A stretch of 64,000 bases of DNA from Phlyctochytrium arcticum (lineage: Eukaryota; Chytridiomycota; Chytridiomycetes; Chytridiales; Chytridiaceae). The stretch is from NCBI GenBank assembly GCA_025602905.1, contig JAHLKI010000010.1, positions 1-64,000 on the forward strand, given 5' to 3'. Under the pieces are notes generated by a model. It saw only the letters and a list, made by a program, of their open reading frames with translations. It was not told where the DNA came from and made no database searches. Of the stretch, positions 52,911 through 64,000 are shown in pieces; the first letter of the stretch is position 1, and every line of letters begins with the position of its first letter. Position numbers and translations under genes: made by a program.

Positions 52911-53965
52911 CGAGATCTTGAAAGTACAAAAGGAAATATGCGCGCGCTTTTCCCCTTTCCCTTTGCTTTACTTCAAAAGGTTATCCCCAAGAATACTGTC
53001 TTGTTGTTTGATACAGCTGCTGCTACTCGTAAAGCTTAAAGAAAAGCTCTGATATGAACCCGCCCAAAACGAGGAAACCCGGAAATGTGTTTGTTGCCGG
53101 CGGCGGGACAGAGGAGAGAAGAACCCACGGGTCTTGAAATACAAAAGCTAAAAAGGGCGGGATATGCAGTCAAGCTGCGCTCACTTCTTTTCGTTTGGTG
53201 GTTGGTTGTTGGGAAGGAGTGTTTTCTGAAGGGATAAAGAAAGGTGTTTGCTCAGGGGCTCAAAAGATCTGTGGAAGGGGTATATATATATTATGTGAAA
53301 GGCGAGGGGGACCACCACGAACGACCACTTGTTTGCCGGGACGCAAATGAAAGGGTTTATACTTTCCTCTATTATTGCTCAGGCTCCCCACAGGCCATCA
53401 AACCCTGCGACAACCTCCAGGTCAACAACGACCACGGCGACCACGGCGACCACGGTTTGGAGAGCAGGTCATCATCCAAAACTCCCCAAAGATGATATCA
53501 TTTTCGATGTGGTCTCGGTATAAGTTCCGTATAACGCCGATGTGGTCTCGGTATAAGTTCCGTATAACGCCGGTAACGGGCAAAGGCTCCGGCCCCCGGC
53601 TCCGAAGTTTAGGCCAAGGTTCTACATATATAGATCCTGCTCGTAGGCGCGTCCCGACTTTGGGAACCGCCCGTTCACAAAATGTCATCAGCTACGTCTT
53701 GCCCTTGTCCTTTTCTTTGATCTCAACGTCACGAGATGAAGACATCGCCAGGATTTGCTTCGAAAGATGGATCGGTTCCAAAACACACGTAAAATGTCAT
53801 GGCAAGCTTCTGCCCCCTTTCAAGAACGAAAAAAAAATTAAGATCTATAAAAGCTACAGGGAAAGAGAGACATCAAATACACGAAGAGAGATAGCAAAAA
53901 GTATAAAAAAAAACAAGAAAAAACAGATGGAGAGAATGGAGAGAATATAAAGAAAAACTTTTTTC
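52911..53965. other. Intergenic region with an exact 33-bp tandem duplication
   Basis: GATGTGGTCTCGGTATAAG... is repeated exactly at 53506-53538 and 53539-53571. ACGGCGACC triplets near 53430-53455 form a small tandem array. No gene supported. Confidence 0.6.
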
Positions 53966-56599
53966 TCAAAGCGTATTCCCAACCTCATCAAACCAGTCCG
54001 TTTCCAGATTGTAGCGATCTGTCGCGGGAAATGGTTAGCTTAAGATATAAGCAAGTGAATACCAGCTCTTACATTTGACAAGATCTGCGCCGTAAGGCTT
54101 GGGGCGGAGGCAGTAGAGGGTATGGAGTGGAACACTGAGCGTGGGCATCTCATCCAGCGGCACGCCCACAAAGTAACTCAACAATGTTCTCAGAATCTAA
54201 AAAAAAAAAATCAAACCCAGTTCAAAATCCGTGTTTCTCCTCTCCGAAGCTTGTAAAACTCACCACTTGATGCGTCACAATCAATACGTTGGTTTGCATG
54301 CGTTCCAATTCAATGATAATGGGTCGCAAGCGCTCAATGACATCCACGTAGCTTTCGCCGCCGGGGCCGGGGTACCGATAGATGAGCTTGTTCTTTTGTC
54401 GAGCATAGTACTCTTCCGGGAACGCGTCTTCGATTTCGGCATATGTCATGTCTTCATACAGACCTTGGAAGACGAGAATTAGAAACATTGCGATAAAAGA
54501 ACATTGTGAAGGAAACAAAGATGGGGTACCGGCATAAATCTCATTCAAGAATTTGATTCGCTTCAAGTCATAATCTGCATCGTCAAAGTAGGCGACTGTT
54601 TCGACTGTTCGTCGCAAAGTGGATGTCCAGATACTCAATGTACTCCGCCGGTCCGTCCCAAAATTATCGTCCAGTTGCGCGGACGGGAACCGCGTCATGT
54701 GTCGATCCGCCGCTGCTGTAGCATCGGACGTGGCCGGCGATGTCGACATGGGGGTTCCACTGTCGGATGGGGTGGGGGGTTGAAGGTCGGATTCAGGTGG
54801 ATGAAAGGATTTGAGGAAGCGGGCCAGGGCATCGGCGTAGCGTTGGCCGTAGGGTGTGAGTGGCGGGTCCCCACCGATACGGCCATTGACATTGTATTCT
54901 GACTCGCCGTGACGGGTTAGCCAGATGGTGCGTGGTCGAATATGCATTTGCATGAGATAAAAAACGCATTGGGATTCCAAGTAGCCATGCACGTTATGGG
55001 CAATGATGGTCTTTCCTACATTGACCAATTTGATGAATCTACCGATCAAAGAGATTAAGACACATAAAATAAAAAGTATTATGCCGAGTGAAATTTTACC
55101 CGAGGTCACCACGATCTTCGGCTTCTTCGTCAATGGTCTCGTACGCGCGTTCATAATATGCGGTCCGGGCCAGGAAATCTCGCATGGCTTCTTGCGGTGG
55201 CATGTTCTTGTAATCAGGACCTTCCAGTTTCATCCGAATATTTTCTTCCAGGACGCGTTTATCGGTACAAATACTCTCTGTTCAACAAAAGGAAATAAAC
55301 AAACCCCAAATAAATCAGTCGATCGGTTTTTTTGGTTTTTCCTCAAATACAATTCGCTTTCCTCACCAATGAACATGGCCTTGACCCCCTTTTCCCGCTT
55401 GGCCCGATCCAATAATGCCCTTCGCCGCTTAATCGTCGAATTGGTCGCATCATGAATGGCAACTTTGCCACCCCCCGTCTTTAACCAATCAAAAATCTCT
55501 TCCAGGGTATCCAGCGCCAATTTCTCGCGCACGGCTTTGGCTTCCGGGTTATCCGGGTCAAAAAATTTGGCGTCGTGGGTCGTGCTGCCCACGGGCGCGG
55601 GGACGATGGGGGACGGGCAGGGCTCGGGAACGGGGCCATTGTAGCCGTGGAATTTGGAACGGAGGAGTTGGGCGATCGAGGAGGGTTTTAGACTTTTGGG
55701 GATGGGGGCGTGGAGGTGAGGGAAGGGAGACGTGGATGGGGAATGGGTAGGAACTGGGCCGTTTGTTGCAGGAGGAGGGGTATTCGCATCAGCGGCCTCG
55801 TTTGGGCTCGCTGTGCTGGGAGGTGGGGTCTCTCCGCGTTCATCTGGACCATCGTTAGGTGGCGTGACATTCACTTCTGGGTGGCTATGTCGAAGTGGGT
55901 GACCTTCCCGGGTTGAAGAAGATGAGGATGAGGGAGGATTTGCATTCGCCGCATCCGGTAGCGATATTTTAGCCTCGGACGCCTCTCGGGATGGTGAATT
56001 GGACGGTCCGGATGCCATGACGCGTCGACGGTTGCCGACATTAAACACTCGTGTATTGAATCCACTCCATGATAAATCTGACGCAGATTGTCAATGTTAT
56101 GCAATCAATGAACCCTCACATTTGCCCTCCACACTCACATCTAACCAGTTTCTTGCAAATGTCTGGTAAGTTTAGTCGTTAGTCTCATTGTTCATCAAAA
56201 TCCGCGATACCTCTTCATCACATACATGACTTGCCCCGTGCAGGTAGCCCAACCTATCAGTAACCACCCATTCATGTTTAGCCACCAGGATCAACCGGCA
56301 TTCGCTCACTCGCCCCACCCACCATGAATATCACCAATTTCGGTCCCAACTCATTCTTTTGCTCCAAAATATCTACCACAACCGCATCAGTTTCCCCAAA
56401 AAAGTAAACTGAGGAATGAATGATCCATCGTACCTTTTGGCGTCTTGGCTCCCGGCGCCGACGCATCCCGCTCAATCGGCGGGCCCATCACTCTCAGCAT
56501 CGCCGCAGAGGTAGGCGCCGGCTTGGTCGTGACGGATAGCACATTCTTAAAGTCTTGGGCGGTTGTTGTGATGGGATGGGCGAGTGTATCATCCGACAT
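53966..56599 (-). CDS. 6-phosphofructo-2-kinase/fructose-2,6-bisphosphatase
   Basis: Multi-exon gene from ATG 56599. Across short GT-AG introns the kinase domain reads KLVIFMVGLPARGKSYI with Walker A GLPARGKS, then FNVGNRRR. A Ser/Pro-rich insertion of about 110 aa comes before HDAKFFDPDNPEAKAVR and FDWLKTGGGKVAIHDATNS. The phosphatase domain has RHGESEYN with the phosphorylated His, an expanded Ser/Thr linker after it, GPGGESY and the second catalytic His in IVTHQV. The last exons end DRYNLETDWF-like and stop at 53966. Both domains look complete, so the enzyme should make and degrade fructose 2,6-bisphosphate, the activator of glycolysis. The kinase insertion is unusual. Confidence 0.9.
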
Positions 56600-56904
56600 G
56601 TTCTTTCCTTTTGTTGAGCAGATCTCTAGTTCTTGGGATTTGCGTTGGGAGTTTCGGTTTTTTTTGTGTGCCAACGGGATCGTTTTTTCCCTATAGATTG
56701 GAAACGTGCACTTTCAACCCTTTCCAAAACGTCATGAGGATTACCCAAGCATGAGTCACGGATCCAGGAAATTTTGGAAATTTCGAGTTTTCCCAATTTC
56801 AAGTTTTCAACGTTGGATTCAAAGCAAAGAGATCTGCCCTCTCCACTTCAAGCTCATCACTAACGGGATACTGGGCATCCAAGGGAGAGGAGGATTCCCA
56901 ACAA

Positions 56905-57936
56905 ATGTCTAGTCCCACAAAACGGTTGCCGATCCTCCTGGTCCTGGACATTAACGGCACTCTCCTCGAACGACTTACCAAAAGCGAACAACGCATCCTA
57001 GCAAAAGCCAACCCGCAACTTCCTCCCTCCTGCCATTTCCATCTCAGCAGGGCCCAGTACGTACTAGACAAAATAAGTCCTCTCATCTACCATTCACATT
57101 CTAAAATTGAATCATTTAGGGGATACCTCCGCCCATACCTGGATACATTTCTCTCCCATGTATTCCGACATTTCCACGTAGCAGCCTGGACATCCGCTAC
57201 TCCCAAAAATGCCTTTCCGATGTTTGACTACGTCTTTGGTAGCGCCTATGCCCCGCATCTGACGTTTGCGTGGACGAGAGACCAGTGTTGTCAGATTGGG
57301 GGACGGGCGAATGGGTTTGAGGCCAAAAAGGATTTGAGGAGGGTGTGGACCAACCAAGAGTTTAATTCTTTGCAGCAGTTTACACAGGTTTGTTTTTCGC
57401 ACAAACGACCATGGAATACATCCCATCTGACTAGTGATTTTTTATATATATAGAAAAACACCATCCTTCTTGACGACTCGATCGGTAAAGCAACCCTCAA
57501 CCCCCTCAACGCCCTCCACCTCCGCACCTACACAGTCACCGACCCGTCCTTTCCCTGCCAAGACGACCCAACCCTCCTCTCCATCATCAAATACCTCTCG
57601 GCCTTAGCCGACTCCCAACCGGGTGATATCCGAGACTACCTCGCCACCCACCCCGCATTCACCTTTGATTCAACAGGAGTGGCAGAGGTGGAAGAGCCGT
57701 GGAGGGTGGATGTGAGGACAGAGTTTAGGGGCATACCTAAAAATCGGCCGTATACTGGCCTTCAGCTGGGTGAACCCTCACCGCAGCAGCAGCCGGCCCG
57801 GTCACCCCGGGCTCCTATATCCCCCCAAGAAGCTTTGAGGAGAAAAGAGCAGGCAATGGCGAGAAAGCAACCCAAGAGTCCCGTCAAGAAGGTCAAAAAG
57901 GGCTCAAGCCGCTCAGCACCAGCGTCGGCGTCATGA
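56905..57936 (+). CDS. FCP1/HAD-like phosphatase-fold protein
   Basis: Exons 56905-57387 and 57454-57936 (intron of 66 bp) give 321 aa. The N-terminal LVLDINGTLL fits the HAD/FCP1 motif I, but the second Asp of DxDGT is Asn, as in some fungal and plant FCP1-like subfamilies. FHVAAWTSATPKNA is motif II, and ILLDDS after the intron carries the motif III acidic pair. The C-terminus is basic (KQPKSPVKKVKK) and may direct it to the nucleus. The Asn suggests altered or lost phosphatase activity. The role is unknown; related proteins include CTD phosphatases and mitochondrial TIM50. Confidence 0.75.
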
Positions 57937-58546
57937 CACACACACACACACACACACTCTCTCTCTTGAACCCCAAACATCAGCCATACAAAACACCAAA
58001 CGGTATAGGAACCACTTTTGGGATCTGGTATACCTCAAAGAAAGTTGTTGGAAAGAACCCCAACACGGCCCTCACCACCAGTGTCATCCTGGATCCGACC
58101 CTAGAGCCCTAGAGTCTGCCCTATAATCATGTGTCATGACAAGGCAGTTAGTTCCCTATTCACTACAGAGGACCAACATCCCGCATCCCCACCACCTTAT
58201 ATACCTCTCCTCTCACCTCTCACACATCCCATACCCCAATCTTGTTTTCCCTTCAAAACAGCCGCACACGTACACACACAATCATACACAAAAAAAAATG
58301 TATTATTAAACTCATACCCCTCCCAAAACAGAGAGATACGAAAAAAAAAAGAATGAATCAACCCAGAAGAAGAAAAAATTAAAAAAGAGCAATGGCAAAC
58401 TCCAAGAAAGTATTAGTTGTAGTAGTAAGATAATATAGTAAGTAGTAGAGTATGGAAAAAAAAGCGGGGAGGGGGATGGAATTAGTGGGGTGATATATAT
58501 TGGCGGGGGTTCGATGAAGGTTGGAAAGGGGTATATAGTGGGGTTT
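57937..58546. other. Intergenic region between convergent genes
   Basis: A (CA)n run follows the stop of the preceding gene at about 57937-57956. The remainder is A-rich with no supported gene. Confidence 0.5.
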
Positions 58547-58585
58547 TCAAGAGTTGTAGGCCGAGACGGGTGGGGATAAAGTTCG

Positions 58586-58629
<44 letters not shown>

Positions 58630-60338
58630 GGAGAGTGTGGGGGTGAGGAGATGTAGGCATGGTCATGGACGGATGTTGTTGATGATGCTGATGCTGATGG
58701 TGGTGCATCATGGGATGATGAAGCGGTTCACCCCCCAACACACTTCTCAACCCGGCAATCCGTCCCTCCAATTCCCGGCGCTGGTTGAGTAAGAACCGGA
58801 CATAGTCTACAGCTTTTTGGAGAATAATGGCTTCGGAGCGATGACACTGGTTCAACGTTGGAACGATTTCGACGAGTTGGTCAAAGCCGGTCCGGATATT
58901 ATGCCGCCGCTTTTTTTCGGATTCAATGTGGTTGGCCCGCTTTTCTTCGTCGGTTAGGAGGTGTTTGGTTGAAGGGGTGCGGGTTGAGGCGGGGGTGGGG
59001 GTTGGGGTGGAGGAGTCGTTGTCGGGGTCGAGGTTGGCGGTGAATGCTGGGAAGGGGGGTGGAGACGGGTGGTTTTGGGGTGGGTGCGAGGCAGAAGTTG
59101 GGGGTTGAGAGGTTGCAGAGAGGGTGGATTTCGAGATGGGAGTGGATGAGCTGGTAGCAGAGGTACGACGTTTAGAGGTTGGTTCTTGAGTGTCCTGCTC
59201 CTGCTGCTGCTGCTGCTGCTTCGAGTGTGACTGCTCAACATTTTGGGCAAGGGCATGAGATCCCTCTGGCGCCGAAATCGATTTCCGTTTATTTCCACAT
59301 GCGGGTGTTTGTCCGTCGTCCATTTCTCCTGAGCTAACAGCTGGAGACGTCACCTCGGATTTGGCAGACTGGTGTTCGAACGATGTCTTAACAGTCAATG
59401 GCAGAGCCGGTTGTTTTTGATCCTGTTGTTGATGTTGTCGCTGGTAAGCCCCCTGCCGACGCTGTTGTTGTTGCTGCTGTTGCTGGGCATGTTGCATTTG
59501 CAAATGCAGTTGAGCCTGCTGCTGTTGTTGCGAATGAAGCAGTTGCGCCTGCGCCTGCTGTTGCTGCTGCTGTTGTTGCTCTTGCTGATTCCGCTCCATA
59601 TGCTTCATGATCACGTATTCTTGGGGCGAGGGGTGGCCATGCACGGACACGGTTGCATAAGCGGTGGGCAAAGGGTTGGACAAGGCAATATGGGTCGGCA
59701 TTGACCGGGGTTGTTGCTGTTGATTCAGATGTTGGTGTTGATGGGGGTGGTGCAGCGAGCTGGGAAACGAAGGTTTTACAGGTTGAGAGTAATGGGAAAA
59801 GGAGGGGTATTGGGGTGGATAGCGGTCGATGGGAGATGTGGCAGGAATGACAATGGAAGAGCGATCGGCCGAGAGAAACGGGGGCAGATCTGAGGATGAG
59901 GGCAGTGGGGGTGGGGGTGGTGGAGCCCAGGCGAGGTCAGCGGGTAACATGAATGAACCTCCACCGGCGCTGGCCGCATTAAACATGACTGTTCCATGAC
60001 CGATCCCACTGCCGTACGGGAACTCGCCGTACTTTTGGACCCCAGTAGGAGGATGGCTCAACAGAGATTCTGATGCGCAACTACTGGGTGACGGGCCGGA
60101 ATCCGAGTCTGGATCAGTGCTGAGTTGGTTGAGGAAATTGGCAAACTCGCGCTGTTCGGCCTCGGACAGCAGATGGGATTCGTAGCTTCCGTCGTTCAGG
60201 GAGTAGATGAATGGGTCATCTAGGGAGTTTTATTTTAGCTTTGGGACGGATGGTGTGAGATGACAAAAGATGATTTTTACCTGATGCCAACGGGATAACT
60301 GCAGGAGCAGAAGAAAACACTGTAGAGTCGAGCGTCAT
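58547..60338 (-). CDS. bHLH transcription factor, glutamine-rich, Mlx-like
   Basis: Exons 60338-60281 and 60219-58547 give 576 aa; the 61-bp intron fits phase. The start DDPFIYSLNDGSYESHLLSEAEQREFANFLNQL may be an activation or contact region. The middle is glutamine-rich, with several runs. The bHLH lies near residues 440-500: basic region HIESEKKRRHNIR, helix 1 TGFDQLVEIVPTL, helix 2 SEAIILQKAVDYVRFLLNQ, followed by a short leucine-zipper-like helix. The Glu and Arg of the basic region predict E-box binding. It resembles Mlx and fungal bHLHZip regulators of metabolism. Poly-Gln near the C-terminus is encoded by CAA repeats. Confidence 0.85.
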
Positions 60339-62339
60339 CTTTGATGAGTTTTTGAGGTTCTTACGCAGTTTTGTGAGTTGACTTTGTGGGTAAGCTTTGT
60401 CGAGCACAAAGTGCAGCAGCGTTTCGCTGACAGGTAGGGGGTTTTGGTTGTTTTTTAGAGTTGGCGTTCAGTGGGTGCGACTGCTGGTTTGCATTCCCGA
60501 CGAGATGAGATTGCCCAGCAACAAAGCGAGACTTTTTCTCTTAGCGCAAGCGTTTGTCGTCGTCGTCGTCGTCGTCCGTTCCGTCTTGGGGTTTATAGTC
60601 AGGAGTGTTGGGTCTTGTGAGGTCTTTCAGAGATGCTGTCACACTCTCGGCAACCTCCACAACTTTTTGTAGTCTCAGACTCCTACCGGTACTATAATAC
60701 GGTGGTAGCTATATATAGGTCGCGGCTACTGTCACCGTCGGTTAAAGTGCTTTGAGGTAGGTGCTCGTCGAGAGATGGAGACCGAGATGGAGGCGAGATG
60801 TGGTTTTTGGGAAAAGACTGTTGGTTGCGATTTGACTCGTCCGCCGGTGGTGCTGAGCCCACAACAAAAAGGGGTAGGAAGTGCAAGGTCCGGGGGGAAA
60901 GAGCGGCGGCGTAAATTATTTCCAGGGCTGCTCGACAGATATATACACCAACAAAATGCTTGGTTAAACACCGGAAAATGTGTGTTATATGTCTGATACT
61001 CTGTAACAAGTGGGACGGAAGATGGCAGTTTTTGACGGAGATGGGAAAGGGTCTTGTTCTAAATAATCGGCGGCGGCAAATTTGACGTCCGTCCGGTCGT
61101 CGTCGTCGTTCGTTCGCTGGTTGCTGGTTTGCTGGCCCAAAGCGGGGTCCGTGGTTGGGTGGGCTGGTGGTGGTTCGGTTCGTCGCTTTTGTCGGTCGTG
61201 GGTGATGCGCGGAAAAAGTGGGTGTATGGATCGACTTTTTTGTGGGAGAGGGATCCGTGTTATCTTAGAAGACTTGGTGCACTGGCGGTGTTTATATTGA
61301 TTTACTAATGGCCGTCAACGAAAAAAAAACCCCCGCAGCGATCCGATTCAGATTCTTTTCACGGTGAGCATCTTTTGTGGGCTCGATCGAGGTATTTTGT
61401 CGTCGCGTGACTCGATGTTTAACCATGTTTAACCGGCTGGATCCAGCCCCTCACCGCCGCCACCGCCGCTCGCGTGCGCCACAACACGGAGATGCGAAGC
61501 GTGTCGTGTGACGCTGCTCGTTTGGGCAAAAATGCGATGTCCTATCGCTCGTGCGCGAGACTTTCATCTTCAGCTCGTGATCTCAGCTTTCTGCGTTATG
61601 AATTATCCTCGGGTTTATTTTTATGATAGCGCGGGTTTCGTCTGGGTCCGGCGGATCTGCTGGCTTTGACAGGGGACCCTGTCCAGAGACATCCCAGATG
61701 CACTTCCAGGATGCACTCGTTGAGGCAGGCAGAAACGAGGCTCCTTATTTAATTCATTTGGGCCTCGCAGATCTCAGAACAGATCCCGCCGGGATACATG
61801 AAGCGCCAAGGGTCAATCAATGGTCAAGGCCAAAAAAAAAAAAGACGAAACAAATAACGGGAACCCCAAAACAGAAACAACATCAAGATCTCTCGGCTCG
61901 GCCGCCGCCGTGATCAGTTGTGTGTGGCTGGATCCGTGGGTTTCGAGAATATTGGATATACCCCACACACAGTCTTTTCCCTTTGGCCTTTTTTTTTTCT
62001 CACATCACCTGACTGATAACAGACTGATAACTCGGCCCACATTTTGCCGAAACGGGACTATTGTTTAGCCCGCCTTCAGCAAACTGCGCAGCACTGTGGC
62101 GAGGCGACGGAGGGTCATATATTGTGAAACTATCGTATTACTACTCGTATACAGATCAGAGTCCAGAATTTATACTCGAGTTACCGGAACATGGAGAGTC
62201 TTCATTACTCGAGTACACGAGAGACATGATGGATGGTGGATGAGCCGGGACATTATTCAGATGCGGGGACGACAGTTATGGCCCACTCCGCGGCAGGGAT
62301 CATCGTCGGAGGGCGAGCGACTTGGGGGATAAAGTAGGT
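60339..62339. other. Long intergenic region
   Basis: A GTCGTC-type triplet run lies at 60557-60580 and again at 61093-61115. It contains the upstream region of the bHLH gene. Small open frames here have no recognisable domains, and I support no gene. Confidence 0.45.
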
Positions 62340-62588
62340 TCAAAGTAGGGGGCGACACTCGCGACAGCAGGTACAGGACCCGGAAGTTGCTGATGGACGA
62401 CGGGGAAATCTGATTTTGTAATCTACAATCATGTAGGCATGCCTCTGACCCCCTGAATGAACTCTGGTAGCGTATCCGGGCAAAGGACCACGCACTTTCA
62501 CATTACACATTTTGCACCAAAGTTTTCCATCTTCCCGTATCTCGTAATGCGACTCGTCAATCATCAAGTTCTTGGTTTCGTCGGCCAT
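62340..62588 (-). CDS. Small protein with U1-type zinc-finger-like pattern
   Basis: It encodes 82 aa from ATG 62588. WCKMCNVKV followed by VHSGGQRHAYM gives Cys-x2-Cys and His-x5-His, the spacing used by U1/matrin-type fingers that bind RNA. The C-terminus (SGSCTCCRECRPLL) is cysteine-rich. A short exon of a larger gene is an alternative. Confidence 0.4.
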   Translation of the reverse strand: MADETKNLMIDESHYEIREDGKLWCKMCNVKVRGPLPGYATRVHSGGQRHAYMIVDYKIRFPRRPSATSGSCTCCRECRPLL

Positions 62589-63382
62589 GTTTGGTTTAAG
62601 TAGTACTACTCAGCGATTAGCATGGGCTCACTAACGAAATAGCGGGTCAACAAAGAAAAGGACCATACCTTGGAGTATTGCTTTGTGTGTGTCAGATTTA
62701 CGAGCGTTATCAAGTTGGGATTTCAATTTTCAAAAAAGTTTGGCATTTAAACCATAAAAGGTAACGTACATTTGGGCAAAAAAGTTCTCACATTCGGATA
62801 AATTGCCATGTTGGGAGGGTCTACTTGGCCTCTCTCCGTGTGTGAGTGTCTGAGGCTTGTCCCAGTGGAAAGCTGGGGCAATACACTCTACTTGCTTCAA
62901 ATTCCGTACGCGCGTCATAAGTTGATCCGTGCAGATAACTGCCTTCACGCAGCCCTCGGCCGAACCTTCTCCAAGGTGTGTTGAGGCGGCGGATGGGCGG
63001 AGAGGAGTGGCGACGGAGGGTAAACAGAGGGCAGGGCGAGTGTGGAAAGCAGCCCGCTGCGGGCAGCGGAAACGAGTAACGAGCATGGTACTGAGTTTTC
63101 TTTTGAGTCGTGATCTTACCAGAGAAGGGCAAGACGCGCGGACGGTAGGTATCTTGTGTGGGTGATCTTAGGTAGTGGAATGTTAAAGAACGGCGGACAG
63201 TCGAAATTATTAGCAGAAAACTCACAGCAAGAAACAAAAAAAAATACGCATGCACAAAGCGAACGTCGAGGGGGAAAGGGCCAGCCCAGTGGTTTTTGCT
63301 CAAACTCAAAGCAAAGCGAGAAACATCACGAGGGAAGAGGAGTCGTGAGAAAATGTCGAGCACAGCAAAGTGACTCATACAG
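62589..63382. other. Intergenic region
   Basis: Minus-strand frames between 62730 and 63378 overlap in different phases and look unsupported. No recognised feature. Confidence 0.4.
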
Positions 63383-63927
63383 TTAAGTTAACTGGGCAGC
63401 AGTGGCAGCAGCCTTCGCCTGGTCGTGTCCGTCAAGTCTGGCTGCCAGATCCGTCAGGAGTTGCTTCATCCGAGCCATGCGACCGGCCGAACAAAAGACA
63501 GATGTACTTGGTAATCCAAGATGGCTCCGTAAGTTCCATTTGCGGGTCAACGTTAAACAATCCAAACCTGGACCATCGTAGCCATCGCCTCCCCGCCAGA
63601 AACGACGTTGGCATAGTTGATATGTGCGTCACCCATTGTCGCATCGCAAGAGTTCTCTCGTTATCCAGATTGAGGACGAAATGAGTTTCGTCTATATTCT
63701 CGTTTCCGTTTTCGTAGCCATGGAACTTGACCCAATCCCTTTGCTCACAATGCCCAAGTTGGAATGCGCCAAAAACTGGTGGATCTAGCCCACGGTGGAT
63801 CTTGAAGATCAACTTGCCTTTGCATTGAAGATGAGGGTAATTTTTTAATGAGCTGTCCAATACGGGCTACTCTTACCTTTTTAAAGTGTTGCAAGTGCTG
63901 CATTATGTCTGCCCCCAGTTTTCCCAT
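63383..63927 (-). CDS. Unrecognised spliced gene near the right edge
   Basis: ATG 63927 opens a short exon (MGKLGADIMQHLQHFKK) with a good donor GTAAGA at 63876. A protein-like stretch follows from about 63850 to 63600 (KLIFKIHRGLDPPVFGAFQLG...), with a likely further intron and a final exon ending at 63383 (MARMKQLLTDLAARLDGHDQ...). I cannot resolve the acceptor phases, and no domain was recognised. It may extend beyond the window on its 5' side. Confidence 0.4.
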
Positions 63928-64000
63928 CTGACAGATTAGTTCTATCTGTCTGTGAGCCTGGGAATCCTGTGGACTGTTCGCGGGCAGGTTCGCGGGTGCG

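Noticed and set aside
58580..58640. Poly-leucine or poly-valine proteins on the plus strand
   Set aside because: They are antisense translations of the poly-glutamine runs of the bHLH gene.
1..64000. CRISPR arrays, rRNA genes or bacterial operons
   Set aside because: No regularly spaced repeats, rRNA signatures or ribosome-binding-site-led gene clusters were seen; introns and tRNA type indicate a fungal genome.

Overview
This window looks like a chromosome segment of a filamentous, early-diverging fungus. A Mucoromycota-type genome is my best guess, and I place it no finer than that. The evidence is short GT-AG introns (about 45-70 nt), fungal families (a CENP-C/Mif2 homologue, a DUF1752/AreA-N-like regulator, a glutamine-rich bHLH factor, a bifunctional PFK-2/FBPase-2, a GCR1_C-type Crypton, a MULE transposase) and two tRNA-Gln genes.

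Region 1 (5-37633) is one large mobile element. It has about 100-bp imperfect terminal inverted repeats starting 5'-AGTAGTATAGGG and a 6-bp target duplication AAGCTA (window bases 1-4 hold its last four bases; 37634-37639 hold the full right copy). It encodes a protein-primed-type DNA polymerase B, an rve integrase, an A32/FtsK-like packaging ATPase and a penton-like minor capsid protein, so it is a Maverick/Polinton. Its polymerase and integrase are broken; the ATPase, the minor capsid gene and several unknown genes are open. It also carries an intron-containing cargo gene with a PD-(D/E)XK nuclease-like domain.

Region 2 (1765-24523) is a second element of 22,759 bp nested inside the first. 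It splits an exon of the nuclease-like cargo gene, is flanked by a 5-bp direct repeat CAGAC, and has 5'-TG...CA-3' ends. Each end is a 51-bp perfect palindrome. The palindromes open 4.8-kb near-identical inverted arms, each with a primase-SF3 helicase gene and an array of tandem repeats and stem-loops. Without the insert the Polinton would be about 14.9 kb, a normal size, and the cargo reading frame runs straight through. Between the AT-rich arms lies about 11.5 kb of more GC-rich, intron-containing DNA that looks like fungal chromosome. It includes a complete 12-exon CENP-C/Mif2 gene, two large unrecognised spliced genes and a Rho-like GTPase fragment. The inner ends of the two arms are truncated at different points (6561 and about 18100). 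I read this as chromosomal DNA captured between two inverted copies of one end of a linear, palindrome-tipped virus- or plasmid-like element, then moved as a unit.

Region 3 (37640-64000) is the flanking chromosome. It holds a MULE transposase gene, tRNA-Gln(UUG), a DUF1752 regulator, tRNA-Gln(CUG), a Crypton with one frameshift at a G8 run, a repeat-rich gene-poor stretch (47.2-49.9 kb), a Ser/Gln-rich protein with a coiled-coil segment, PFK-2/FBPase-2, an FCP1-like phosphatase-fold protein, an Mlx-like bHLH factor, a small U1-type zinc-finger ORF and part of an unrecognised gene at the right edge.
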